A stretch of DNA of 26,556 bases from Pseudomonadota bacterium. Lineage in GTDB: Bacteria > Pseudomonadota > Alphaproteobacteria > Rhizobiales > Hyphomicrobiaceae. Where the stretch lies: assembly GCA_023423275.1 (NCBI GenBank), contig JAFAFW010000048.1, forward strand, positions 1 through 26,556, written 5' to 3'. The first letter of the stretch is position 1, and each line of letters begins with the position of its first letter. The position numbers were made by a program, and so were the translations under genes. The notes beneath the pieces were generated by a model. That model was given only the letters and a program-made list of their open reading frames with translations. It made no database searches and had not been told where the DNA came from. Shown piece after piece: positions 7,909-15,475 of the stretch.

Positions 7909-10900
7909 TCAGCTTGCGCCAGCGGGCGCCGCGATCTTCACCTTCTCCTCGCGCTCGAACCAGGCGACATAGGCCGTGGGCAGGAAGATCAAGGTCAGGC
8001 ATGTCGCGACCAGCAGTCCGCCCATGATCGCAAAGGCCATCGGTCCCCAGAATACCGTCGGCGCGATCGGGATCATGCCGAGCACTGTCGATATGGCCGT
8101 CAGCATGATAGGGCGAAAACGGGTGCTGCTGGCATCGATGGCGGCTGCGCGCACGGTCTTGCCCGCAGTCCTCTCGGCCTCGATCTGGGAGATCAGGATC
8201 AGGGCATTTTTCATGATCATGCCGAGCAACGCCAGAATGCCGAGAATGGCGACGAAGCCCAGCGGTCGGCCCGACACCAGAAGGGCGGCCACGACGCCGA
8301 TTAATCCAAGCGGCGCAATGCTCAAAACCAGGAACACTCGCTTGAAGCTCTGCAGATCGATCATCAACACCGTCAGCATGATCAGAAGCATCAGAGGAAC
8401 GACCGCAACCACCGAGGCTTGGGATTTCTGGCTTTCCTCCACCGTGCCACCGACAGTGATTGCATAGGCGGGCGGCAGCGCCTGTCTTAATTCGGCGACC
8501 GATGCGTTCAGCTCGCCGACAACGGTCTCCGGCAGTTCGCCCGATGCAACATTTGCCTGCACGGTCAGAGTTGGCACGCGATTCCGTCGCCAGACCGTTG
8601 GGATGTCCTGAGCGTATTCGAACGTCGCGAATTGGCTAAGGGGAACCGTACGTCCGTTCGCCACCGGGACTTGAAGCGATGGAAGCGTCGAGAGGGAAAC
8701 ACGTTGCTCATCCGTTGCGCGGATGATCACATCTACCAGATAGATGTCGTCCCGCACCTGCGTAATCGGGCTGCCGGTGATCACCGTATTGAGCACACCT
8801 GCCAAGGATTCCGAACTCAAGCCCAGCTGTCGCGCCTCATCCTGATTGATCCGGATGCGCACTTCTCGCGTCGGCTCGATCCAGTCGAAGTTCACTCCTT
8901 CCGCATTAGGGTTGCGCGACACGACCTCTGCAAGCTTGAGGGCGATGTTTCTTACTTCTCCGATATCGGGGCCACTAACGCGATACTGGATGGGCCAGCC
9001 GACCGGCGGGCCCAATTCCAGCGGATAAACGCGGGCGACGACCGATGGGAACTGGTTGGCCAGCGCGTCGTCCAGCTTCTTCTTCAGCCGTTCGCGTGCG
9101 GCCACGTCCTTCGCGACGATGACGGCCTGCCCGAAGAAACTGTTCGGAAGCTGCACATCGAGGGGCAGATAGAAGCGAATGGCGCCGCGGCCGACGTACG
9201 TGCTCCAGCGGGCGACATCCGGATCATCTTTCAGTAAGGCATCAAATTTTTCGACAACACCTTCGGTTGCGAAGATGGAGGCATTCTGCGGCAGCCTCAG
9301 ATCAACGAGCAGTTCCGGCCGATCCGAGGACGGAAAGAACTGACTTGGTATCAGCCGCATCGCCAATACGGAAAGGGTGAACAGCGCAATGGTGGCTGCG
9401 ATTGTGATCCATTTGAACTGGATCGCGGTGCTCAGGAAGTTGCTGTAGAGTGCAAAGATGCGGCCCGGATTGTTGTCTGTTGCGGGCGTTGGTGGCTGCA
9501 GAATTGCAACGCTCAGCAACGGCGCGAAAAGGACGGCAACGAACCACGAAACGATCAGAGCGATACTGACCACTGCGAACAGCGAGAACGTGTATTCGCC
9601 TGCGGAGCTTGCAGCAAAGCCGACGGGAACGAAGCCCGCAATCGTAACCAGCGTTCCTGCCAGCATCGACGGCGCATAGGCCCGGAATGCAAAGGCTGCG
9701 GCTTCGGGTTTGGGATCTCCGGCCGCCAGCCGGGTCAGGGTTGCGTCTGTCGTTGTCATGGCGTCGTCGACGAGCAGCGCCAATGCGATAATGAGAGCGC
9801 CCAGCGAAATGCGCTGCATGTCGATGCCGACGATCGACATGATCGAAAACACAACCGCCAGCGTCAGCGGAATAGCCAGGGCGATGATCAATCCTGGACG
9901 CACGCCGAGCGTCAGGAAGCTGATCGCCAGTATGATGGCAACGGCCTGCCACAGTGACCCCATGAACTCGGAGATAGCGCCTTCCACCGTGACCGCCTGA
10001 TCGGCAACCAGCGTCGCTTCGATACCAACCGGAAGATCACGGGAAATCTCAGTCATCGCCCGCGTGATATTCTTACCTAACGTCAGGATGTCTCCACCCT
10101 CGCGCATGGCGATGGCGAGCCCGATGGCGGGTTGACTATTGACGCGAAACATCGGCTGTGGCGGATCCGAATAACCACGGCGCACAGTCGCGATATCGCT
10201 GAGACGGAGCATGCGCCCGCCCACGGAGAAATTGACGTCCAGCAGGTCGTTCTCGGAACGAAATGCGCCCGACACCCGAACGGCCATCATTTCATTGCCG
10301 GTTTGAATGACACCGCCCGGCAGGACCACGTTCTGTGCCTGCAGCGCGCCGATCAGCGCCGACCGATCAATGCCCAGAGTGGCGAGTTCCTTCATCGAAA
10401 ATTCGACGAAGATCCGTTCGTCCTGAGCCCCGAGGACTTCAATTTTGGAGACGTCAGCAACGTGTAGCAGCTTGGATCTGACGTCCTCGACATAATCGCG
10501 AAGTTCGCGATGCGTGAAGCCGTCGGCGGTAAAGCCGTAGATGATCCCAAATGTGTCCCCGAACTCGTCATTGAAGCCGGGGCCGACAATTCCGCGGGGC
10601 AGGGTATGCCTGATGTCGGCGATACTTTTGCGGACATGATACCACGTGTCAGCAACTTCCGAAGCGCTGGCGCTGCCCTTCAAATTGACGAAAATTGTCG
10701 TGGTTCCGGCGCTCGTAAAACTACGCAGGAAATCGAGATTGGGCGTTTCCTGAAGCTTGCGTTCGAGGCGTTCCGTCACTTGATTGAGGGTGTCCTCAAT
10801 CGTCGCTCCAGGCCATGATGCCTGTACGATCATCGTCTTGATGACGAAAGTGGGATCCTCGGCGCGCCCAAGACGATTGTATGCGTAAAGCCCCGCGGCT

Positions 10901-10971
10901 ATCGCGACGATCATGAAGTAAATGATGACGGCGGGGCGCTTGATGGCCCAATCGGAAAGATTGAAACGCAT
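7909..10971 (-). CDS. RND efflux transporter permease (AcrB/MexB superfamily)
   Basis: This 1020-residue inner-membrane proton/drug antiporter subunit forms the trimeric pump of a tripartite efflux system. TM1 is at residues ~13-31 (KRPAVIIYFMIVAIAAGLYAY), followed by two periplasmic porter domains and a 12-TM layout. The TM4 proton-relay motif is LLVDDAMTTTDATLTR near residue 400, with paired aspartates. A second TM block begins near residue 515, and the C-terminal TM cluster contains GILALLGMIMKNALILISQIE. A longer in-frame start at 11148 is rejected: the ATG at 10971 is where homology begins, and it overlaps the adaptor stop codon as TAATG, indicating translational coupling. It resembles the broad-specificity HAE/unknown-substrate group; the substrate cannot be read from sequence. 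Confidence 0.95.
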   Translation of the reverse strand: MRFNLSDWAIKRPAVIIYFMIVAIAAGLYAYNRLGRAEDPTFVIKTMIVQASWPGATIEDTLNQVTERLERKLQETPNLDFLRSFTSAGTTTIFVNLKGSASASEVADTWYHVRKSIADIRHTLPRGIVGPGFNDEFGDTFGIIYGFTADGFTHRELRDYVEDVRSKLLHVADVSKIEVLGAQDERIFVEFSMKELATLGIDRSALIGALQAQNVVLPGGVIQTGNEMMAVRVSGAFRSENDLLDVNFSVGGRMLRLSDIATVRRGYSDPPQPMFRVNSQPAIGLAIAMREGGDILTLGKNITRAMTEISRDLPVGIEATLVADQAVTVEGAISEFMGSLWQAVAIILAISFLTLGVRPGLIIALAIPLTLAVVFSIMSIVGIDMQRISLGALIIALALLVDDAMTTTDATLTRLAAGDPKPEAAAFAFRAYAPSMLAGTLVTIAGFVPVGFAASSAGEYTFSLFAVVSIALIVSWFVAVLFAPLLSVAILQPPTPATDNNPGRIFALYSNFLSTAIQFKWITIAATIALFTLSVLAMRLIPSQFFPSSDRPELLVDLRLPQNASIFATEGVVEKFDALLKDDPDVARWSTYVGRGAIRFYLPLDVQLPNSFFGQAVIVAKDVAARERLKKKLDDALANQFPSVVARVYPLELGPPVGWPIQYRVSGPDIGEVRNIALKLAEVVSRNPNAEGVNFDWIEPTREVRIRINQDEARQLGLSSESLAGVLNTVITGSPITQVRDDIYLVDVIIRATDEQRVSLSTLPSLQVPVANGRTVPLSQFATFEYAQDIPTVWRRNRVPTLTVQANVASGELPETVVGELNASVAELRQALPPAYAITVGGTVEESQKSQASVVAVVPLMLLIMLTVLMIDLQSFKRVFLVLSIAPLGLIGVVAALLVSGRPLGFVAILGILALLGMIMKNALILISQIEAERTAGKTVRAAAIDASSTRFRPIMLTAISTVLGMIPIAPTVFWGPMAFAIMGGLLVATCLTLIFLPTAYVAWFEREEKVKIAAPAGAS

Positions 10972-12086
10972 TATCTTTCCGATCCGAGAAGGCGGACTTT
11001 CTGGCCGGGGTGGAGAGCCTGCACGCCGGCAGTAACGACAATTTCTCCGATATCCAGGCCGCCCGACACTGTTACGGACGTCGGATCGAAGCGTCCGATG
11101 TCGATATTTCTGATCGCTACCGTGCGACTCGCCGGATCGACGATCCATACCGCAGGTTGGTCATTGGCCTTTGTCAATGCGGTTGCCGGTATCTCGATCA
11201 CCGAAACTGAGGAGGTCTGAATGGTTCCGGTGACGGTCGCTCCCAGGCGCATGGCTTCAGGAGGATTGGTCAGGCCAACTTTAACTTCGAAAGTTCGCGT
11301 CACCGGATCGGCCTGTGGAGCGACTTCGCGCACGCGTCCATTGGCCGTTACCGACGTGTCGTTCGTCAATCTTACGTCAACTTCAGGATTGTTTGGCGCG
11401 GTCCGCAGCAATTGAGCTGGTACATCGAACACGGCATCGCGCCCGTCCTGACGGGCGAGCCGAACGATCATTTGTCCGGCTTGCACGACCTCGCCCGGTT
11501 CCGTGCCAATCGCTGTCACAACGCCCGGCGCGTCGGCCTTCAACTCGGTAAAGCTCACCTGGTCATACGCCGACTTGAGCTGAGCCTCTGCTGAATCGAG
11601 CTGTGATTCAGCGGTTTGTCTCGCCTTATCCGCTTGATCGTAGTTGGCTCGTGTCGTCCAACCTTGCGACAGTAACGTTTCCTGTCGCTCATAGTGATTA
11701 CGTGCTTCGGTCAATCTGGCGCGGGCAGCGGCTACGGCAGCGCGCGCTGAACGAAGTGCATTCATTTCATTCTGCGGTTCCAGTCGAGCGATGAGCTGGC
11801 CCGCCTCAACCCTATTGCCGAGGTTAACGGGGCGCTCGATCATGCGTCCGGAGATCCGGAATCCGAGAGAGACCTCATCTTCGGCCTGGATTCGGCCGGT
11901 GAGAGTTATTGGCGCGCCACCGTCTGTTTTTTCAATTGTGACCGTCCGTACGGGGCGGCCTGGATCTGCCGGTGTAATGGCGTCGTCACCGCAAGCCGAC
12001 AGGACGAAAAGTGGAAAAAAAGCTAGGATCGGCCTCCATGACGGGCCGAACCAATGATCGCCTGCAACCCGCGTCCCAATGGGCAT
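10971..12086 (-). CDS. RND efflux periplasmic adaptor (membrane fusion lipoprotein)
   Basis: The 371-residue HlyD/AcrA-type adaptor bridges the permease and an outer-membrane channel. A lipoprotein signal ends in the lipobox LSAC (~residues 29-32; PILAFFPLFVLSACGDD), so the mature protein should be lipid-anchored on the periplasmic side. The order is then a barrel strand, lipoyl half (ISGRMIERPVNLGNRVEAGQLIARLEP), a coiled-coil hairpin (SARAAVAAARARLTEARNHYE...AESQLDSAEAQLKSAYDQV), the second lipoyl half (APGVVTAIGTEPGEVVQAGQMIVRLA), beta-barrel and membrane-proximal domains. Its stop overlaps the permease ATG by one base. No outer-membrane factor gene adjoins, so a channel encoded elsewhere is presumably shared. 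Transcription probably starts in the 12087-12558 region. Confidence 0.95.
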   Translation of the reverse strand: MPIGTRVAGDHWFGPSWRPILAFFPLFVLSACGDDAITPADPGRPVRTVTIEKTDGGAPITLTGRIQAEDEVSLGFRISGRMIERPVNLGNRVEAGQLIARLEPQNEMNALRSARAAVAAARARLTEARNHYERQETLLSQGWTTRANYDQADKARQTAESQLDSAEAQLKSAYDQVSFTELKADAPGVVTAIGTEPGEVVQAGQMIVRLARQDGRDAVFDVPAQLLRTAPNNPEVDVRLTNDTSVTANGRVREVAPQADPVTRTFEVKVGLTNPPEAMRLGATVTGTIQTSSVSVIEIPATALTKANDQPAVWIVDPASRTVAIRNIDIGRFDPTSVTVSGGLDIGEIVVTAGVQALHPGQKVRLLGSER

Positions 12087-12238
12087 CCTGCCTACTCGTA
12101 TGTTTTAATCAATCATTCCGTCAGGTAGCGCCCCAACCCGTTTTCCGCTTCCTGAATAGGACGGAACGACGCCCGGATAAATAATGATCGTCGGTTAGAT
12201 TGCCGTGTTTTCATATCAAAGCTAACGTAAGTTTCTTT

Positions 12239-12252
12239 TTGATCAAAATCAA
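12239..12252. promoter_or_regulatory. FNR/FixK/Anr-type binding site
   Basis: The sequence TTGAT-CAAA-ATCAA matches the consensus TTGAT-N4-ATCAA of Crp/Fnr-family oxygen regulators (FNR, FixK, Anr) at all ten specified bases. The centre is about 160 bases upstream of the RND adaptor start and about 313 bases upstream of the AbgT start. In alphaproteobacteria FixK/FnrL proteins use this box to activate genes at low oxygen. Which gene it serves, and whether it is used, is inference. Confidence 0.65.
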
Positions 12253-12441
12253 ATACTTCGAAGCGAGACGCCTCGTGCGCTCAGACGTAACTAAACGCTG
12301 TTAAATTTCGATTTATGTAAATTAAAAATGAGTATTCATGATATTGGCGAAGATCTTTTTTACGCATTTTGAACCACAACAGATCCGCGCTAAACCATAA
12401 TGCGACTAAGAAGAGACGACAAAAAAATAATACTCTATCTC

Positions 12442-12537
12442 ATGAAAATGGTCGGCGACTTTGTGTTTATCTCGCTTGGTCTGGAGCAGCTTGGTGATCG
12501 GGTGAGCTCCGGCGGCTTGTTGGGCATTCAACGATAG
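12442..12537 (+). CDS. Possible 31-residue leader ORF upstream of the AbgT gene
   Basis: An ATG-initiated frame encodes 31 residues (beginning MKMVGDFVFISLGLEQLGDR) and stops 21 bases before the AbgT-family start, inside the region that must hold that gene's ribosome-binding site. Codon choice is plausible (GTC GGC GAC, CTG GAG CAG), but the Shine-Dalgarno upstream of its ATG is weak. It could be a leader peptide influencing transporter translation, or chance. Confidence 0.3.
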   Translation: MKMVGDFVFISLGLEQLGDRVSSGGLLGIQR

Positions 12538-12558
12538 GCGAGTTGCGAGGTTTCTCTG

Positions 12559-14100
12559 ATGGCTGAGGCGGCGTCGGCTCCCAAGACCTCAATGCAGAGA
12601 TTGTTGGATGGAGTTGAGAGGGTGGGGAACATGGTTCCTCATCCCGTCGTCATCTTCCTCATATTGATCGCTACTGTCATCGTGCTATCCGCGGTGCTGG
12701 GTGCTTTAGGTGGCGCTGTCACGTTCGAGCGGATTAATCCGGTCACTTATGAAATAGAGACCGCGACGACCGAGATCCGGAGCCTTCTGACGATTGAAGG
12801 TATCCGCTTCATGTATTCGTCGCTGATACCGAATTTCATGAGCTTCACCGCTGTCGGCCTGATGATCGGAGCGATGATCGGTGCGGGTGTGGCGGAGGAG
12901 TCGGGGCTTGTTAAGTCATTGATCCGTAAGCTTGTAACGGTGTCACCAGCTTGGGCGCTGACTTACATCCTTTCATTCGTAGGTATCATCTCCAGCGTCG
13001 CGGCGGATGCCGGTTATCTCGTTCTGATTCCGCTAGCCGGGGTCGCCTATCTCAGCGTCGGCCGCCATCCCCTGGCGGGTCTGGCCCTCGGCTTTGCGGC
13101 AGTGGCCGGTGCTTTCACGGTCAATATGCTGATCAAACCGCTCGATGCAGTGCTCGTCGAGTTTACGAATGACGCGGCGCGACTGGTCGACCCGAGCCGC
13201 TCAATCGGATTGGTTTCGAACCTGTGGTTCTCCTTTGCGTCGGTTATTTTTCTGACGGTGGTCGTAGCGTTCATTACCGATCGGATCATTTCCCCGCGAC
13301 TTGGCCATTACGAAGGAGCCGGAGCGCAGCAGGTTGAGCAAGGTGGAGGTCTGTCGGAACAAGAAGCACGCGGTTTGCGCTATGCACTCTATGGCCTTTT
13401 GGGTCTGGTCGGTGTTTTCTTGCTGCTGACCGTGCCGTCAGGTGCCCCGCTCCGGAATCCCGAGACGGATGAGTTGATCGGCAACTCGCCGTTCATGCAT
13501 GGATTGATCGCCCTGATCATGCTGAGCTTTCTGGTGTCAGGCTGGGCCTATGGCATTGGCGCGGGCACCCTCAAGACGTTGACAGATGTTATCAAAGCCA
13601 TCGAGAAGTCGATTTCGAGTCTTGGTGGTACGATCTTCCTGTTTTTTGTCCTGAGCCAGTTCGTGGCGTATTTCACCTACACGAACATCGGCACCGTCAT
13701 GGCGCTGAGCCTTTCGGAGACATTGAGAGCCGCGAACATTGGCGCCTTGCCGTTGCTGCTGGGCTTCATCGTTGTTGTTGCAATCATCGACCTGCTTCTG
13801 ACCGGAGCCATTGCCAAGTGGGCGATATTTGCGCCGGTGTTCGTCCCGCTGCTGATGAAGCTCGGCGTCGAACCGGAAGCGGTACTCGCTGCCTATCGCG
13901 TTGGCGACTCGCCCATGAATGCGATCACGCCTTTGAACGCGTACTTCGCGCTCGTGGTCGGTTTCGCTCAGAAATACGACAAGAACGCGGGTGTCGGGAC
14001 GGTCGTTTCGTTGATGATCCCGTACGTTATCTGGATGTTCGTGCTGTGGACTGCTCTTTTCGCAATCTGGAAGATGCTCGGTCTCCCATGGGGCCTCTAA
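12559..14100 (+). CDS. AbgT-family transporter (p-aminobenzoyl-glutamate type)
   Basis: This 513-residue inner-membrane protein has 10-12 hydrophobic segments. Family signatures include the N-terminal ...VERVGNMVPHPVVIFLILI, the VGLMIGAMIGAGVAEESGL segment, ISSVAADAGYLVLIPLAG, and the C-terminal AYRVGDSPMNAITPLNAYF near residues 444-462, the clearest AbgT hallmark (E. coli AbgT carries a similar YRVGDS-N-ITPL motif). Members import p-aminobenzoyl-glutamate or export sulfonamides. The next gene encodes an M20 metallopeptidase, the same pairing of transporter and amidohydrolase as the E. coli abgABT set, which favours uptake followed by hydrolysis. The start follows GAGG at about nine bases. 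Confidence 0.93.
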   Translation: MAEAASAPKTSMQRLLDGVERVGNMVPHPVVIFLILIATVIVLSAVLGALGGAVTFERINPVTYEIETATTEIRSLLTIEGIRFMYSSLIPNFMSFTAVGLMIGAMIGAGVAEESGLVKSLIRKLVTVSPAWALTYILSFVGIISSVAADAGYLVLIPLAGVAYLSVGRHPLAGLALGFAAVAGAFTVNMLIKPLDAVLVEFTNDAARLVDPSRSIGLVSNLWFSFASVIFLTVVVAFITDRIISPRLGHYEGAGAQQVEQGGGLSEQEARGLRYALYGLLGLVGVFLLLTVPSGAPLRNPETDELIGNSPFMHGLIALIMLSFLVSGWAYGIGAGTLKTLTDVIKAIEKSISSLGGTIFLFFVLSQFVAYFTYTNIGTVMALSLSETLRAANIGALPLLLGFIVVVAIIDLLLTGAIAKWAIFAPVFVPLLMKLGVEPEAVLAAYRVGDSPMNAITPLNAYFALVVGFAQKYDKNAGVGTVVSLMIPYVIWMFVLWTALFAIWKMLGLPWGL

Positions 14101-14168
14101 AGGACGTTCGTTGACGTCTGGGTTTTGGAATGCGCTGGTGAAAATACTCGAGATATGGGTGATGCGTA

Positions 14169-15371
14169 ATGGTTACTCACGATGTTCCGCTCGACGTCGC
14201 GGCAGCAGAAGACCGCCTCATGCGATTTCTGTCTGTCGAAGGTGTTACAGGATATGAAGCGGCAATTGCCGAGGCGATAAGCGACGAACTCGTTTCACTG
14301 GGCGTGCCGAGTTCCGCCATTTGGTTCGACACCGCGCATCACCGGATTCCGGTGCCGACACAAACGGGAAATCTTTTCGTCTCTTTGCCTGGCACGCGTC
14401 CTGGGCCTCGGATTTTGTTCTCCACCCACCTTGATACCGTTCCCCTTTGCGCCGGAGCGAAACCGAAGCGGGAGGGCGATCGGATTGTTACGGACGGGAC
14501 GACGGCGCTGGGTGGCGACAATCGCACAGGATGCGCTGTGCTCGTGACGCTGGTGGAGACGCTGCTCAAGCATAATCTGCCTCACCCACCGATAACTCTG
14601 TTATTCACGGTCCGCGAGGAAAGCGGATTGCACGGCGCACGGGAACTCCATCGGAAGGATCTGGGTGGAGCGACCATGTGCTTCAACGTTGATGGCAGAC
14701 TTGCTTCGGAACTGCTGATTGGCGCGGTCGGCCAGGAGAATTGGGAAGTCGAAATCGACGGCAAGGCGTCGCATGCTGGCGTCGCTCCAGAAAAGGGGAT
14801 TTCGGCCACGCTGGTCGGCGCAATCGGGCTGACAGAGGCGCACAGGGCCGGATGGTTCGGCAAAGTGACCAAGCCGAATGGCAACGGCACGAGCAATATC
14901 GGTATATTCGGCGGCGAGAACGGTACATCTGCTGGTGATGCCACAAACGTCGTAACTGATTATGCATTTCTGCGCGGTGAGGCCCGTAGCCGCGAAGCGT
15001 CTTTCGCGACGGAAATCGCGCGAGGATTTCAGGAGTCGTTCGCGAAGGCTAAGGAGCAAGTGAAAGACGCAAATGGGGAAATGGCGAAAGTCAAATTCTC
15101 GCATGTTGCCGCGTACCCGCCATTCCATCTTTCAGAGGACACTCCGATTGTCAGGCATGCCGACGCGGCGATAAAAGCTTTGGGCCTGGAACCTGTTCAC
15201 GTGTTTTCAAATGGCGGGTTGGATGCCAACTGGCTGGATAAACACGGCGTTCCGACCGTCACGATTGGAGCGGGCCAATACGAAATTCATACCGTCAATG
15301 AATACGTGGACCTTCCGGAATTTGCTCAGGGGTGCCGTCTCGCGATCAAACTGGCGACGCTCGAAAGCTGA
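14169..15371 (+). CDS. M20-family zinc metallopeptidase (peptidase T-like)
   Basis: The 400-residue cytoplasmic di-zinc hydrolase has the full M20 ligand set: H87 and D89 in STHLDTVP, bridging D117 in LGGDNRTG, catalytic E150/E151 in REESGLHG, D175 in NVDGR, and H374 in YEIHTVNEYV. The dimerisation (lid) domain lies between, around residues 190-300 (WEVEIDGKASHAGVAPEKG). The organisation and length fit peptidase T-like/M20 aminoacyl hydrolases rather than the AbgA/AbgB pair. Its position 68 bases after the AbgT-type transporter suggests it cleaves the imported amide or peptide. The substrate cannot be assigned more closely. Confidence 0.92.
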   Translation: MVTHDVPLDVAAAEDRLMRFLSVEGVTGYEAAIAEAISDELVSLGVPSSAIWFDTAHHRIPVPTQTGNLFVSLPGTRPGPRILFSTHLDTVPLCAGAKPKREGDRIVTDGTTALGGDNRTGCAVLVTLVETLLKHNLPHPPITLLFTVREESGLHGARELHRKDLGGATMCFNVDGRLASELLIGAVGQENWEVEIDGKASHAGVAPEKGISATLVGAIGLTEAHRAGWFGKVTKPNGNGTSNIGIFGGENGTSAGDATNVVTDYAFLRGEARSREASFATEIARGFQESFAKAKEQVKDANGEMAKVKFSHVAAYPPFHLSEDTPIVRHADAAIKALGLEPVHVFSNGGLDANWLDKHGVPTVTIGAGQYEIHTVNEYVDLPEFAQGCRLAIKLATLES

Positions 15372-15391
15372 TAGACGGAGTTGAAATCCAC

Positions 15392-15409
15392 GGGCCTTTC
15401 CAGAGGCCC
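15392..15409 (+). promoter_or_regulatory. Hairpin between peptidase and SLC13 permease genes
   Basis: A perfect 6-bp GC-rich stem, GGGCCT-TTCCAG-AGGCCC, lies in the 100-base gap after the peptidase stop. No T-run follows, so a simple intrinsic terminator is unlikely. It could be a processing site or attenuator that sets the ratio of upstream to downstream genes. Confidence 0.4.
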
Positions 15410-15430
15410 TCGATGCGGGAGGGATAGGGT

Positions 15431-15475
15431 ATGTTCAGCGGCAGAACCCTGTCTCCCAGGGGGACCATGACGTGA
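15431..15475 (+). CDS. Possible 14-residue leader peptide overlapping the SLC13 start
   Basis: The ATG at 15431 has a strong purine-rich site before it (GGGAGGGATAGGGT) and opens a 14-codon frame, MFSGRTLSPRGTMT. Its TGA (15473-15475) overlaps the GTG start of the permease (15472-15474) as GTGA. This is the geometry of translational coupling. It is too short to judge as a protein; its significance rests on the ribosome-binding site and the overlap. Confidence 0.35.
   Translation: MFSGRTLSPRGTMT

Larger units (their letters stand above)
12087..12558. promoter_or_regulatory. AT-rich divergent control region
   Basis: This 472-base gap lies between the divergent RND adaptor and AbgT transporter genes. 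It is markedly more AT-rich than its surroundings, especially 12180-12440, as expected of promoter DNA. It holds a perfect FNR/FixK-type palindrome at 12239-12252 and a 31-codon ORF at 12442-12537. I could not fix unambiguous -35/-10 pairs for either direction. Confidence 0.6.

Noticed and set aside
10972..11148. Upstream start for the RND permease
   Set aside because: It would overlap the adaptor gene by 177 bases in another frame; family homology starts at MRFNLSDWAIKRPA, coupled by TAATG.
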